Shown here: in pieces, positions 52,301 to 63,702 of the stretch
How the letters are laid out: the number at the start of each line of letters is the position of its first letter
Numbering within the stretch: position 1 is the first letter of the stretch
DNA from: Bolinopsis microptera
Lineage: Eukaryota > Ctenophora > Tentaculata > Lobata > Bolinopsidae
Assembly: GCF_026151205.1 (NCBI RefSeq)
Contig: NC_087080.1
Location: 1,125,812 to 1,189,811, forward strand
Direction: 5' to 3'
DNA: 64,000 nucleotides
The notes under the pieces: model-generated
What the model was told of the DNA's origin: nothing
Database searches by the model: none
The model's input: only the letters and a program-made list of their open reading frames with translations
Translations under genes and position numbers: made by a program

Positions 52301-55300
52301 TAACCTGGTAACTTAGTAACCTAGTTACCTGGTAACCTGGCCTGGTAACCTAGTAACCTGGCCTGGTAACCTGGTAACCTAGTAACCTGGCCTGGTAACC
52401 TAGTAACCTAATAACCTAGTAGCCTAGTAACCTAGTATTTAGTAACCTAGTAACCTAGTAGTAACCTGCTAGGAAACGTGGTAACCTACTAAGCAACCTG
52501 GTGACCTGGTACGGTAACCTGGTAACCTAGTAACCTGCTAGGAAACGTGGTAATTTACTAAGAAACCTGGTAACCTTGGCCGTGTAACCTTGTAATTTAA
52601 GCTGTGCGTGATCTGATTTTAGTGTACGTGATCAATACTGCAATTAACACTGTGTTGTGTGGTTAATGGTTATGTGGCATGTAGTTATAGGTAGTAGCTA
52701 GGGGGAAGTGGTTAAGAACGGTCAGTACTTCTCACTAACAGTAACCTAGTAACCTAGTAACCTAGTTATAGGTAGTAGCTAGGGGGAAGTGGTTAAGAAC
52801 GGTCAGTACTTCTCACTAACAGTAACCTAGTAACCTAGTAACCTAGTAACCTAGTAACCTAGTAACCTAGTAACCTAGTAACCTAGTAACCTAGTAACCT
52901 AGTAACCTAGTAACCTAGTTATAGGTAGTAGCTAGGGGGAAAATAGAAAGTGGTTAAGAACGGTCAGTACTTCTCACTAACAGTATTCTAAAGAATATTT
53001 ACTCCGATCTGATGATGGGATGGTGAAGGTTGTTGAAAACCTGCTCTTTTTACCAGGCTTTTTGTACCCAGTAAGTTTAGTCAGAGAACAAGGAATATTT
53101 ATTAGCCTTCTATATTTACTATACATATTTTAAAATAGGCATTAGGCAATAGGCATTAACGGTTCTTATTTTTAAGCCAAATTTCAAATGTATAAACGAG
53201 TTTAAAGCTGTAAAAGAGTGCTTCTAAAACTTAAGATTACCCCTAAAATTGCAATATCAGTAAATAAAAGCTATGCAAAATAATTGATACCTTTCTGTGA
53301 TCGTGTAAATTGAAGTAAGGCGCCGTTTATAGCACAGTAAGTAGACATGTATCACATCTTTAGCTGGGATACCATGTATAAAATGTGTGGAGAAAAACGT
53401 GACTGCAGTTAAAAAGTTGATTTAAGTTAAAAGTCGGTACCTACACTTTTGAGGGACAAAGCGTAGCTGTATGAGTTGTAATCAGTAAGAATTAAATATG
53501 TTTAATTTGTACCAGCTGTTTTAACACAGTGATAAGGGACTAATTAAGTTGCTGTTCATGTAATTATGTGATCACCAGAGTAACCCGTGTCTACGGCCGT
53601 GACTTCGCTGTCGCAGTTGAAATGCAAAAGTATAAACCCGTCTATTATATTCGAAAACATGCATTACATTTTCGTATGAAGTTACTCAGTCCAAACAGAC
53701 CACAATTTAATTCTGAGTGCCCCTCACGTATCTAATAGTAATACTTGGGAATCTGGAGGTCTACTGCCAAATTACCTAATTATATAGCAAATCTGTTATG
53801 GGAGAGAGAGCGAGAGCGAGAAAGAGGGAGAGTACTTGAGACACTTAAGTATTATATTTGGGTCACAAAATGATCAATTAAACTACTTACAACCGGCCGA
53901 TGTAAAAAACCTTAATTTTTTGGCTTACACACATCTTGAGATTATTAGTATTGATAAGCTTGATTATTAGTATTGATAAGATCCAGTGTCAGGTTGAGAA
54001 GTGGACCTTGAAAAGAATTATTTTCTTTAGAAGAGATGCATGGCAAAATACCGTCTTGAAGATGAGAGAATGAGATGGTAAAATAAGTAAGGAGAGATGA
54101 ATTGAGCAAAACATCATCGCCAAACTTCCTTTAAATCCAAATTATTGTACGAAAATTGTTTCTTATCGATTGTTCATGTACTGGACTATAGATAAGATGC
54201 TTAAGACAAGCTCTGTTGTTACATAACATGTTGTTGCATAACATGTGTTATGTATGTATATTGTATATTGTATGTATGTATGTACATGTGACAACATAAC
54301 TGTTGTTACATAACATGTGATCAATATCCTCAGATTTCATTGGTTTTTTCAACTGCCAGATACGTAATATTGTTTTATGTTTATAAATACGGTTATAAAC
54401 ATGACTTGTAACAATCGCCCTTAAAACAGTAAACAGTAAACTGTAATGATTTGTGCTTGCCTCCCTGAGACACTTATCAATAATGCGTATTATACTACTA
54501 TTACTGTTGTAATTTTATGAGCGCTACAAATCACCCAGTATAAATTACTAAATAAAGCTTTTAGCTGACAAGCTGACAGTTGCTGAAGGAATATTTGATA
54601 GGTTTATTATTATATATATTATATAATTGATAGGTTTCATGCGGGTTACACCCACATGTTCACCCCCTAATTTAGATTGTTACATCACTGTAAATTAACG
54701 TTAAGTCACAGCTTTATTCAAGTTCCCATCTTTGAAGGAGATTACCCGACAATCGCGTGACTCCTTTATAAAATACTTCTATGTACTCATGTTTATAATA
54801 TATTAGAATTAGAATTAGAATTAAATCCTCTGGTTGTGTGTTTTTACATGATGCCTTATAAGGCGGTTATTCGGGAGAGACTCTCCAAATAAGGAGCTTA
54901 TAAACACCTTATAAACACCTCCGGGAGCAGTTATATGTTATAAACTTGGCACTTAGTCTGTTGGCCAGGTAACACACATAATGTGTGTTACCTGGGCACT
55001 GCTCACTTGTTCTCACCCAGAAATTGTCAGAATCACGTGAATATTACCTTGCCTTTAAATTCTTGCTTCTTTTTTTTCAAATTTGCCAGTTTTTAGGATC
55101 AAAGGTTGTAGTGTTGTTACAGTCGATCAACAATGAAGATGCAGCATAAAGTTCACCCTTCAACTCACCTAAACATGCACATAAATCTAACTTATCGCGA
55201 GGTCATAAAAATGTGCAATAATAAAAATGTGCAATAATTTTAACACGATTATTTATACACAGTGACGTCATCCACAGCGCAGAGTACATGATATACACAT

Positions 55301-58300
55301 AATATACTAATATACACATAATATCATTCAGGAGCGGAGAAGTGATGTAAGCTATAAGTTAGAGTTGAGAGACAATGAGAAAAACAGACTGAACGCTGAT
55401 TACTACCTGTCTAGTACTGCACAACCTGAGCTTATGAACGGGAAATACTACCGTGTTATTGGTTAGTTTACTCCTAATACTACCGTGTTATTGGTTAGTT
55501 TACTCCTAATACTACCGTGTTATTGGTTAGTTTACCTTTAATACTACCGTGTTATTGGTTAGTTTACTTTTAATACTACCGTGTTATTGGTTAGTTTACT
55601 CCTAATACTACCGTGTTATTGGTTAGTTTACTTTTAATACTACCGTGTTATTGGTTAGTTTACTCCTAATACTACCGTGTTATTGGTTAGTTTACTCTTA
55701 ATACTACCGTGTTATTGGTTAGTTTACTCCTAATACTACCGTGTTATTGGTTAGTTTACTCTTAATACTACCGTGTTATTGGTTAGTTTACTCCTATTAC
55801 TACCGTGTTATTGGTTAGTTTACTCTTACTTACTACCGTGTTATTGGTTAGTTTACTTTTAATACTACCGTGTTATTGGTTAGTTTACTCCTAATACTAC
55901 CGTGTTATTGGTTAGTTTACTCTTAATACTACCGTGTTATTGGTTAGTTTACTTTTAATACTACCGTGTTATTGGTTAGTTTACTCTTAATACTACCGTG
56001 TTATTGGTTAGTTTACTCCTAATACTACCGTGTTATTGGTTAGTTTACTCCTAATACTACCGTGTTATTGGTTAGTTTACTCCTAATACTACCGTGTTAT
56101 TGGTTAGTTTACTTTTAATACTACCGTGTTATTGGTTAGTTTACTCTTAATACTACCGTGTTATTGGTTAGTTTACTCCTAATACTACCGTGTTATTGGT
56201 TAGTTTACTTTTAATACTACCGTGTTATTGGTTAGTTTACTTTTAATACTACCGTGTTATTGGTTAGTTTACTTTTAATACTACCGTGTTATTGGTTAGT
56301 TTACTCCTAATACTACCGTGTTATTGGTTAGTTTACTCCTAATACTACCGTGTTATTGGTTAGTTTACTCCTAATACTACTGTGTTATTGGTTAGTTTAC
56401 TTTTAATACTACCGTGTTATTGGTTAGTTTACTCCTAATACTACCGTGTTATTGGTTAGTTTACTCCTAATACTACCGTGTTATTGGTTAGTTTACTTTT
56501 AATACTACCGTGTTATTGGTTAGTTTACTCCTAATACTACCGTGTTATTGGTTAGTTTACTCCTAATACTACCGTGTTATTGGTTAGTTTACCTTTAATA
56601 CTACCGTGTTATTGGTTAGTTTACTTTTAATACTACCGTGTTATTGGTTAGTTTACTCCTAATACTACCGTGTTATTGGTTAGTTTACTTTTAATACTAC
56701 CGTGTTATTGGTTAGTTTACTTTTAATACTACCGTGTTATTGGTTAGTTTACTCCTAATACTACCGTGTTATTGGTTAGTTTACTTTTAATACTACCGTG
56801 TTATTGGTTAGTTTACTCCTAATACTACCGTGTTATTGGTTAGTTTACTCCTAATACTACCGTGTTATTGGTTAGTTTACTTTTAATACTACCGTGTTAT
56901 TGGTTAGTTTACTCCTAATACTACCGTGTTATTGGTTAGTTTACTTTTAATACTACCGTGTTATTGGTTAGTTTACTCCTAATACTACCGTGTTATTGGT
57001 TAGTTTACTTTTAATACTACCGTGTTATTGGTTAGTTTACTTTTAATACTACCGTGTTATTGGTTAGTTTACTTTTAATACTACCGTGTTATTGGTTAGT
57101 TTACTCCTAATACTACCGTGTTATTGGTTAGTTTACTCCTAATACTACCGTGTTATTGGTTAGTTTACTTTTAATACTACCGTGTTATTGGTTAGTTTAC
57201 TCTTAATACTACCGTGTTATTGGTTAGTTTACTTTTAATACTACCGTGTTATTGGTTAGTTTACTTTTAATACTACCGTGTTATTGGTTAGTTTACTTTT
57301 AATACTACCGTGTTATTGGTTAGTTTACTTTTAATACTACCGTGTTATTGGTTAGTTTACTTTTAATACTACCGTGTTATTGGTTAGTTTACTTTTAATA
57401 CTACCGTGTTATTGGTTAGTTTACTTTTAATACTACCGTGTTATTGGTTAGTTTACTCCTAATACTACCGTGTTATTGGTTAGTTTACTTTTAATACTAC
57501 CGTGTTATTGGTTAGTTTACTCCTAATACTACCGTGTTATTGGTTAGTTTACTTTTAATACTACCGTGTTATTGGTTAGTTTACTCTTAATACTACCGTG
57601 TTATTGGTTAGTTTACTCTTACTTACTACCGTGTTATTGGTTAGTTTACTCCTAATACTACCGTGTTATTGGTTAGTTTACTTTTAATACTACCGTGTTA
57701 TTGGTTAGTTTACTTCTAATACTACCGTGTTATTGGTTAGTTTACTCCTAATACTACCGTGTTATTGGTTAGTTTACTCCTAATACTACCGTGTTATTGG
57801 TTAGTTTACTCCTAATACTACCGTGTTATTGGTTAGTTTACTCTTAATACTACCGTGTTATTGGTTAGTTTACTTTTAATACTACCGTGTTATTGGTTAG
57901 TTTACTTTTATTTAGTTGATTATTTGTCTCGTTTACAATTCCTGTTTTTAACGGAATTCTGGTGTCGGAATGCCGCTAATTTCATACTTTTTGTTTTTTT
58001 TTGGGTTTCCGATAAGAAACTGTTGTGAACGGAATTCCGTCATGTATTCACTGTGGGACTGATAGCTGAAACACTATAAAATAGCTTAATTATATAATAA
58101 TAATAATAAAATAATTTACAGATACCCAAACTAGCTATACCTACACGCAATATTAATAGTAGAGTGTTAGTACAGGGTGTTCAACCTATTAATCGTGTTT
58201 TAGCTTCTTCAGCCAGATATTAAACCTCAGCTTTATGCTTTTCTTTATTATTAACATAATTAACATGATTAGTTCCCTCGACTCTTCATTAAAAACTTGC

Positions 58301-59168
58301 CAAAATAACATTCATCTACAAAACTTTAGCTTATAGAATTCTTTCTTCTTATATAAACTAAAACTTAGAACTGTTTAAGAGCTCTCAGAGGAAGTTTGTT
58401 CCAGTAACACTACATCTGTAATTTAATAGATCCTCTCGTACTTGATTATCTATACATTGGCCCAGATTACGCTATAACTCTCGTTAAGACATGTTTACAA
58501 GAGGCACCACCTTCTATTCTTTCTTTGTAACATTACTTGGGGAATGGGGACCGTACTTGATAAACGTTATTCCAGATATAATCTCATCAAGATTAGAACA
58601 GGATATGGTAGGCACTAGGTAGGTGGATAAAACACAATTACTCCCACACTTTTGGGGCGCCTACTTACATAACCTTACAGAATATAATTTCCTAAATCCG
58701 GTCATGCCTCATACTCTGATTATTATCAGGTATTCCGCGCGACAAAAGGCCGCATTTCAACCCTGTCTCATTATGCCTTATTTTATATGCACTATTTTTT
58801 ATAAACGTGTGAACTATTGTTAGGACCATGCACAATGTGACAGTTTGCAGGTGAGCATAGTTTGGAATAATGGTTACGTGGAACAAACAAACAATGGGAA
58901 TATGTTACTGTAAAAAGAGAGAGATTTCTTGGTTTGGTTACGGAAAGTTGTATTGAAAAGAGGTTAAACTGCATTAAAACGACTAGTTTTAAATGTTATC
59001 TATTTGTACTGACTGAGTTAATTTTCTTCAGGTAAAATGACGAATAATACGTTTCACTGTTTTAAACTGAAAGAAGTACCGTACATGGAAACAACAAACG
59101 CAAACAGTCTAATAAAACAAAGCGAAATTGCGATGAGTAAGCTAATATTGCAGATAAATGAAAATTAA
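49301..59168 (+). CDS. unknown multi-exon protein, C-terminal part
   Basis: Not recognised. Exons 50993-51099, 52984-53070, 55332-55461 and 59032-59168 have good acceptors and donors, and phases agree at each join. They read GKKRIVTCNISALLHWSKLK..., YSKEYLLRSDDGMVKVVENL..., ERRSDVSYKLELRDNEKNRL... and KMTNNTFHCFKLKEVPYMET..., ending INEN and a TAA stop. A short exon at 49301-49342 (RTVSHMKPISRLN) also fits in phase just upstream. The 5' part of the gene has not been found; 45565, 47765 and 43403 are possible pieces. No signal peptide or transmembrane helix is evident in the recovered part. Three of its splice junctions are embedded in tandem arrays. GC content rises over each exon. Confidence 0.55.
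49628..49915. repeat. 16-bp array GTAACCTAGTGACCTG, about 18 copies
   Basis: Tandem repeat with GTCACC, GGCCTG and GACTTG variants, built on GGTAACC. It lies in the intron before the 50993 exon. Confidence 0.92.
50277..50315. repeat. 17-bp near-perfect hairpin
   Basis: GGGCAGAAGTACGGTAC, loop AGTAA, then GTACCGTACTACTGCCC: one mismatch (A opposite A) in the stem. Within an intron. Stem length and small loop could give a structured RNA or a cruciform; no further evidence. Confidence 0.7.
50878..50990. repeat. 24-bp repeat, about five copies, ending at an acceptor
   Basis: Units of TTACTCACCAGTAATTATTA with AATT spacers run directly into the acceptor TAATTATTACAG of the 50993 exon. Each unit carries CACCAG|TAATTATT, itself an acceptor-like string. 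Confidence 0.88.
51083..51222 (+). repeat. 42-bp donor-bearing repeat, three copies
   Basis: The end of the 50993 exon, CTCTGTG|GTACGTGTGTTTGTAT, is repeated at about 51134 and 51176 as ACTCTGTGGTACGTGTGTT. Each copy has the last exonic bases and the GTACGT donor. The middle region reads as a Val/Cys/Leu-rich frame, which is a by-product. Confidence 0.88.
52222..52983. repeat. GTAACCTAG arrays with three copies of an acceptor-bearing block
   Basis: Irregular GGTAACCTGGTAACCTAG repeats (52222-52600), then blocks of TAACCTAG octamers. Among them a 60-bp block (TAGTTATAGGTAGTAGCTAG ... CTTCTCACTAACAGTA) occurs at about 52682, 52763 and 52918. The third copy leads into the exon at 52984, so the acceptor CACTAACAG|TA is present three times. 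Copies 2 and 3 are separated by 15 or so perfect TAACCTAG units. Confidence 0.9.
53071..54964. other. intron, AT-rich, no gene
   Basis: Only low-complexity pieces: a GA-rich tract (GGGAGAGAGAGCGAGAGCGA) near 53797, an ATTATTAGTATTGATAAG duplication at 53940-53980, and TATGTATGTATATTGTAT/ACATAACATG repeats at 54215-54325. No coding signal. Confidence 0.55.
54965..54995. repeat. perfect 14-bp inverted repeat with 3-bp loop
   Basis: CCAGGTAACACACA - TAA - TGTGTGTTACCTGG, a perfect palindrome around the GGTAAC word, in the intron before the 55332 exon. Confidence 0.9.
55442..57905 (+). repeat. 32-bp array of an exon end plus donor, about 76 copies
   Basis: The unit is ACTACCGTGTTATTG|GTTAGTTTAC plus TCCTAAT or TTTTAAT. 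The first copy is the real end of the 55332 exon with its donor, and every later copy repeats the last 15-16 coding bases and the GT donor. CTCC, TTTT and CTCT variants occur in interleaved blocks; two units have a CTTACTTACT variant (55827 and 57610). This is the largest junction-derived array in the window. Confidence 0.96.
58370..58500 (-). other. possible fragment of large-subunit rRNA (sarcin-ricin loop region)
   Basis: On the minus strand AAGTACGAGAGGATC (58428-58442) matches the near-universal sarcin-ricin loop AGTACGAGAGGA of LSU rRNA. Flanking bits loosely fit the same region (ACGAGAGTTATAGCG and TAATCTG upstream, CAGATGTAGTGTTACTGG downstream). Divergence suggests an old nuclear copy of mitochondrial LSU rRNA, or chance. 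Confidence 0.3.
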
Positions 59169-60947
59169 TTAACATTATTAGGGTTTCAGACATCAATTAG
59201 ATGTTTTAAGAGAGTTCAGAGTTATTTATGTTAGATATTATAGATGTTCACGAAAAAGAATATTCTCAGCTATTTTTAATTATAATTTCAAATGACCGGT
59301 TTCTACAGATAAGAGAAGAATTTGTTCTACTCAATACATTGTTTTTGTAACGTTTATTTTACAAATTGTTAACATTAATAATCTGTTTAAAACCATTGTT
59401 GCTATGATTTATTTATATGATTTCGATATTTCGTTTTAATTTTGCAATTTTTGAGTTAAATTTTTGATAATTGTTGAGTTAATTATCGTTCGATAGCTTT
59501 GTGTAATGATGTTTTGTATATTTCAAGCTGCTTGAAGGCACGAGTTATAACAAGCTTAGTCAATCTTTCACTTTTCTCTGATTTACGAAAAATTGTCTCA
59601 TTAACTCGGTTACTTCATCTGTAATGCACCAATTATAAGATTTTTTCGATAAAACATATTAGAATTTTGGAGGATAGATTTCCGTCTGTCAATTGAAATC
59701 TTAAGATGAAATAAGAGCGATGACATTGCAACTTGACGTAGCGCGCGAAGTCTCTTGCGCAGTAGAAACTTTTTAGCATCATCAGTTACTGTAACAAAAA
59801 CTTCATTAGTAAATTAATTAAATGTAGTTTCATCGATACTTAATACTCACTGAGCTTGAAATAAAGTACAAGGTTTACACGAATTTCATAATAAATTTCA
59901 ATTGTTTTTATTAAATCCTTTCCTTGCAAATATTTACCATACTTTTTGACAATTCAAAACTTATTCTACAAAACTGAAAACAGCGGAGTTCGATTAAAAA
60001 AGTATAGTAGCGGCAGTCTGCATTTTTAAGTTAATTTATCCGATTGCGACCTTTCATTCTGTGAATCGTCTATAATTCCACTTTGTCAATAATGGGATCG
60101 TACTTGGTTGGTTCCACAAATACCTTGCATTTCGTGCATTCCTGAATAATTGGTAAGTCAAAGAATCACAGTGGCGAAATAGCGATCTTAAACAGGGATA
60201 TTTCTCCAAGAATAAGTAATGAGTGTTTATTTAGCGGCATGCTAAAACGTCATGATATGCATCGGAATTTTAATTCCTCGTCACAGGAAGTTCCGTCAAT
60301 GTAACACGTACCCAACTTGCCTGATGAAATCATCAAGCAATAGTCTAGACTCGACTCATCTTTCAAAATTTTAACTTTAAAAGTAAACTGGAAACACCAA
60401 CTAAATTATCACGACCGAAATTATCGCAAGTAAGGTAAGGGCCGTTTGTCTGATGAAAACTGCTTTTATTTGAAGGGTCACGTTATACATCAGGCCTTCT
60501 TTATGCTTTTAGCACGCGAGTACACATTACCCCATTAGAAAGCTGTCTTCGAGCAATACTGCAGATGCAGGTAGGTACAATGGGTACATTTCAAAGTTAC
60601 GTGACGTCATGTGCAATGCTGATTTTGTTTTTACTGAAAGAATCAAGAATGAATTTTTAAAACAAAAGTTTTACTTATAGATAGTATAAGGAGCTATTGG
60701 AGTTAGACTTAAAATATAATATAGATGCATAACCTATGTAATAATAATATTTTATCATCCCACATGACAATTTACCCTAATCACTACCTGTCACCATATC
60801 AGGCTTGTCCAATTTAAGTAACACAGAAATTCTATTTAAACATTGTCTGATTGTCTCGATGTATCACAGATTCAAATGACACTCTGTCAACTGTCAAGTC
60901 TACTTAGAGCGATATGTATATTATGTTCAGTATTCAGTAATCACATA
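59169..60947. other. AT-rich intergenic region
   Basis: 3' flank of the gene ending at 59168, with no further gene, RNA or repeat recognised on either strand. Confidence 0.55.
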
Positions 60948-61771
60948 CCTTAATTTCCAAAAATTTGGGCGACAAAAAATTTGAGCGGGCCTCTCGCCCA
61001 AAGTTTTTGCAGACCAAATTAATTGCATAAATCTTTTCCGTCTGCTAAATTTTTTGCTAACCAAACTTTTGGCATTTGGCCTGTGGCCCTGAAATCTATA
61101 GAAAGATGGCTTTTTCTTCATATCCAAGTGAAATAATATTTGAAATTTTAGTTTTCTAATCTGTCATTCATGGCTTGACCAAGTAAAAAGGCTTATATTT
61201 TAAATATATTTAAATGAATAGAAATAACTGGAATAGCTAACAGCTACTAATAAAACAAATGGCTAGAGGTACGGATAGCTAGAGATTTAAACAAGATCTG
61301 CAACTGGATTATCATCCACCGTAAAGTCTGATCTACAAGCATCAGTTATACCCGACTTCTCAAAGCCTTTTCCTTATGTCATCTGGCCTCCCTTTTAAAT
61401 ATACAAAAAGTTCGTTGATCCAACGAGCGTGTACTTCACGGATCACTGTCAAGCGGGTATCAATTTAACAATTTATCATCACTGTATTTTTTAGTAGTTA
61501 CTGGGCAGATCGTAAATTTCATAATGTGAAACAACTCAGACTACCACCTAAATGCTTAAAATTGAAAGCAAAATGACTGGAATAATAAGGAATAATAATG
61601 AACTAAGGCAAATATCTAACTGAAATTTTAGTGGAAAATCGTTCATTTTTCGAAGAATTTGTGTGCCCAAATTTTCGGTCGCCCAAATGAGTTCAAATTT
61701 TCTGCCCAAATTTTTCGGGCTCAAATAAATTGTGCTCAATATAATGGCACACAAATGTTTGGGAACTAAGG
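60948..61771. mobile_element. MITE with TA target duplication, copy 1
   Basis: CCTTAATTTCCAAAAATTTG at the left is matched by the inverted right end CAAATGTTTGGGAACTAAGG, with TA immediately outside on both sides (60946-60947 and 61772-61773). Inside are sub-terminal TTTGGGCGAC/TCGCCCAAA words. About 824 bp, no transposase. Minus frames inside it are spurious. Confidence 0.75.
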
Positions 61772-62178
61772 TATACAATACATCGCTGTGACAACTGACA
61801 GGCGACTTCTCCAAGTGTATTATTTTGTTCTTACCATGGGAACATGACATTTTGCTAATTCGTGGTCTTAAACACTATTTCAGAGTACATGTACAAAGAC
61901 GTTATCACTTTTTTGAATCTTGTCAATATCAAATATGCAATTATCAAAAACAAAAAAACAGTGAAAAAAAAAAACCTTGAAACTGTTGAAATTCATACAA
62001 ATCTAACTCAAAAAAGAATACTAAACTCTAACTCTAAGTAAGATTATTAAACTCTAACTCTATAAAGTTTTTTTTTTTTTTTGGAAAACAAATAGAATAA
62101 TATATAACAATATAATTTACAACAATGTATATCGACCAGATTTGAATCATCAATTAATTGAGTCCATAGGACTCATAA

Positions 62179-63102
62179 TTAGCTAAGCTTTGATACAAAG
62201 CATGCGAATTCAAAGTCGCTTTCACAACTTTTGTCAACTGAATTGACAGAAGATCTGGTTCCTCTTATACACAGGAGAACCAGCTTCCTGATAATAAATG
62301 AAAGTTTACATCTTAAAAAATTTACAACATCTGAATAATTTTGTTGAGTTTTATATGCTATTTTCTCACACAATAATCTAAAGAATGTTCTCGCTTCTGG
62401 CCCGCTGCCACCCGTGACAGAGTACACCAGAGGACAGAAACTCCCATGTTCTACATTCAGAATTCTCTCGTTGTATAACCTCCGCTTCTGAGTCTCAGCT
62501 CTCTCGTATATTTTTTCTGTTGATGATGAGAGATAAGACTCAGAATTGGGATTGAGAAACTTTATGTCGAAATAGGAGTTCTGTCCCGGACGATAGAATC
62601 CCCTGGCACGGACGTCAGGGTGGGCATTGTCTCCTGTTAGTGTGGTACTTGTTGAGAAAGTCTCCCCGTCTAAAGTCTGTAGGTGGGGCTCACATTCTAC
62701 GTCTTTGCAAACAGTTGATAGTTGTTTGGCTATGAAATCCCTAACTGAGTTGTGGCGGATGATGATGTAGCCTCCTCTTGGACAGTTTAGAGCATGGTTG
62801 ATGTCCATTTTGGCCCCACAAACACAGGATTGAGGTAATCGTGGAAGGTCTTTGTTATATCGAAGAAGTAGACTATCCCTGAATTCCCCTTTGTTCAATG
62901 TGAACCGATAAGACTTAAGAGGTAGGACAGTCAACCAACTTGAGCTTCCTTTTTCTCTTGCCTGATTAATTGCACGTGTAGATCTATCACTGCTTTCATT
63001 GCAGATTAACGTGTATTCTAATTCATGCTTTTTTGCCCTCACTTTTAGAATTTCTTTCAGCGACTCGGAATCATGATCTATATCCGTTTCAATTCCGGCC
63101 AT
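62179..63102 (-). CDS. retrotransposon C-terminal domain, partial
   Basis: 307-codon frame of the element above, separated from its upstream part by the MITE at 63122-63702. The frame is open, without stops or shifts, so the element was intact or nearly so when the MITE landed. The ATG at 63102 is internal; the codons before it (KSLVKA) belong to the same protein. Confidence 0.78.
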   Translation of the reverse strand: MAGIETDIDHDSESLKEILKVRAKKHELEYTLICNESSDRSTRAINQAREKGSSSWLTVLPLKSYRFTLNKGEFRDSLLLRYNKDLPRLPQSCVCGAKMDINHALNCPRGGYIIIRHNSVRDFIAKQLSTVCKDVECEPHLQTLDGETFSTSTTLTGDNAHPDVRARGFYRPGQNSYFDIKFLNPNSESYLSSSTEKIYERAETQKRRLYNERILNVEHGSFCPLVYSVTGGSGPEARTFFRLLCEKIAYKTQQNYSDVVNFLRCKLSFIIRKLVLLCIRGTRSSVNSVDKSCESDFEFACFVSKLS

Positions 63103-63121
63103 GGCTTTTACTAAGGACTTA

Positions 63122-63702
63122 CCTTACAAGACATTTTTGTGGCGGACCAATGTGCGACGACCGAAATTTGGGCGGTCCGAAAATATGGCGAAATTGAACA
63201 AAAACCGTCACATTTCGGACGTCACAGAAAATAAGGGTATTTTTCATCATTTTGTTTTCTGACACAAAGGAAATTCAAAATTTTCTAAAAATCGGTAAAA
63301 TCATGTTGAAACAAAATGAAACTTATAAATCGATTTCGTCATCTTCCTCTAAGGGGTCCGGCTCGAATCTTTCAGTTTCAATTATTGAGTTTGGTATTTG
63401 ATTGTTTATCTTGACTTAGTCTATATAAGACGTTTATGTTAGCACATAAATGTAATTTATTGTAAATTTAAAACGTATAACTTGACATTAAATTCATCAT
63501 GGAATATTGTGTTTATTTGTCCCACCATCATATCGCTAACTTTTCAAGAACAAAATGAATCGACGAAGCCACAATTATTGGAATAAGCTAAAAATAATGC
63601 GACGGATTCTATTACGACGACCGAAATTTTGGCGGTCCGAAAATATGGCGAAATTTCGGGAAAACCGTCGCATTTCGTACGTTATAAAAATGTCTTGTAA
63701 GG
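63122..63702. mobile_element. MITE with TA target duplication, copy 2, inside the retrotransposon ORF
   Basis: CCTTACAAGACATTTTT at 63122 is inverted at the right end (AAAAATGTCTTGTAAGG, ending 63702), with TA on each side (63120-63121, 63703-63704). Inside, CGACGACCGAAATTTGGGCG and TCCGAAAATATGGCGAAATT occur near both ends in direct orientation. 581 bp, no transposase. Its CCTTA ends and GGGCG words relate it to 60948-61771. Confidence 0.85.

Noticed and set aside
58380..58530. 44-codon plus frame IDPLVLDYLYIGPDYAITLV
   Set aside because: No acceptor in phase, and the region overlaps the rRNA-like match.
60927..61850. Minus frames with Lys/Arg-rich peptides
   Set aside because: They lie over the ends of the 60948-61771 MITE and contain its inverted repeats.
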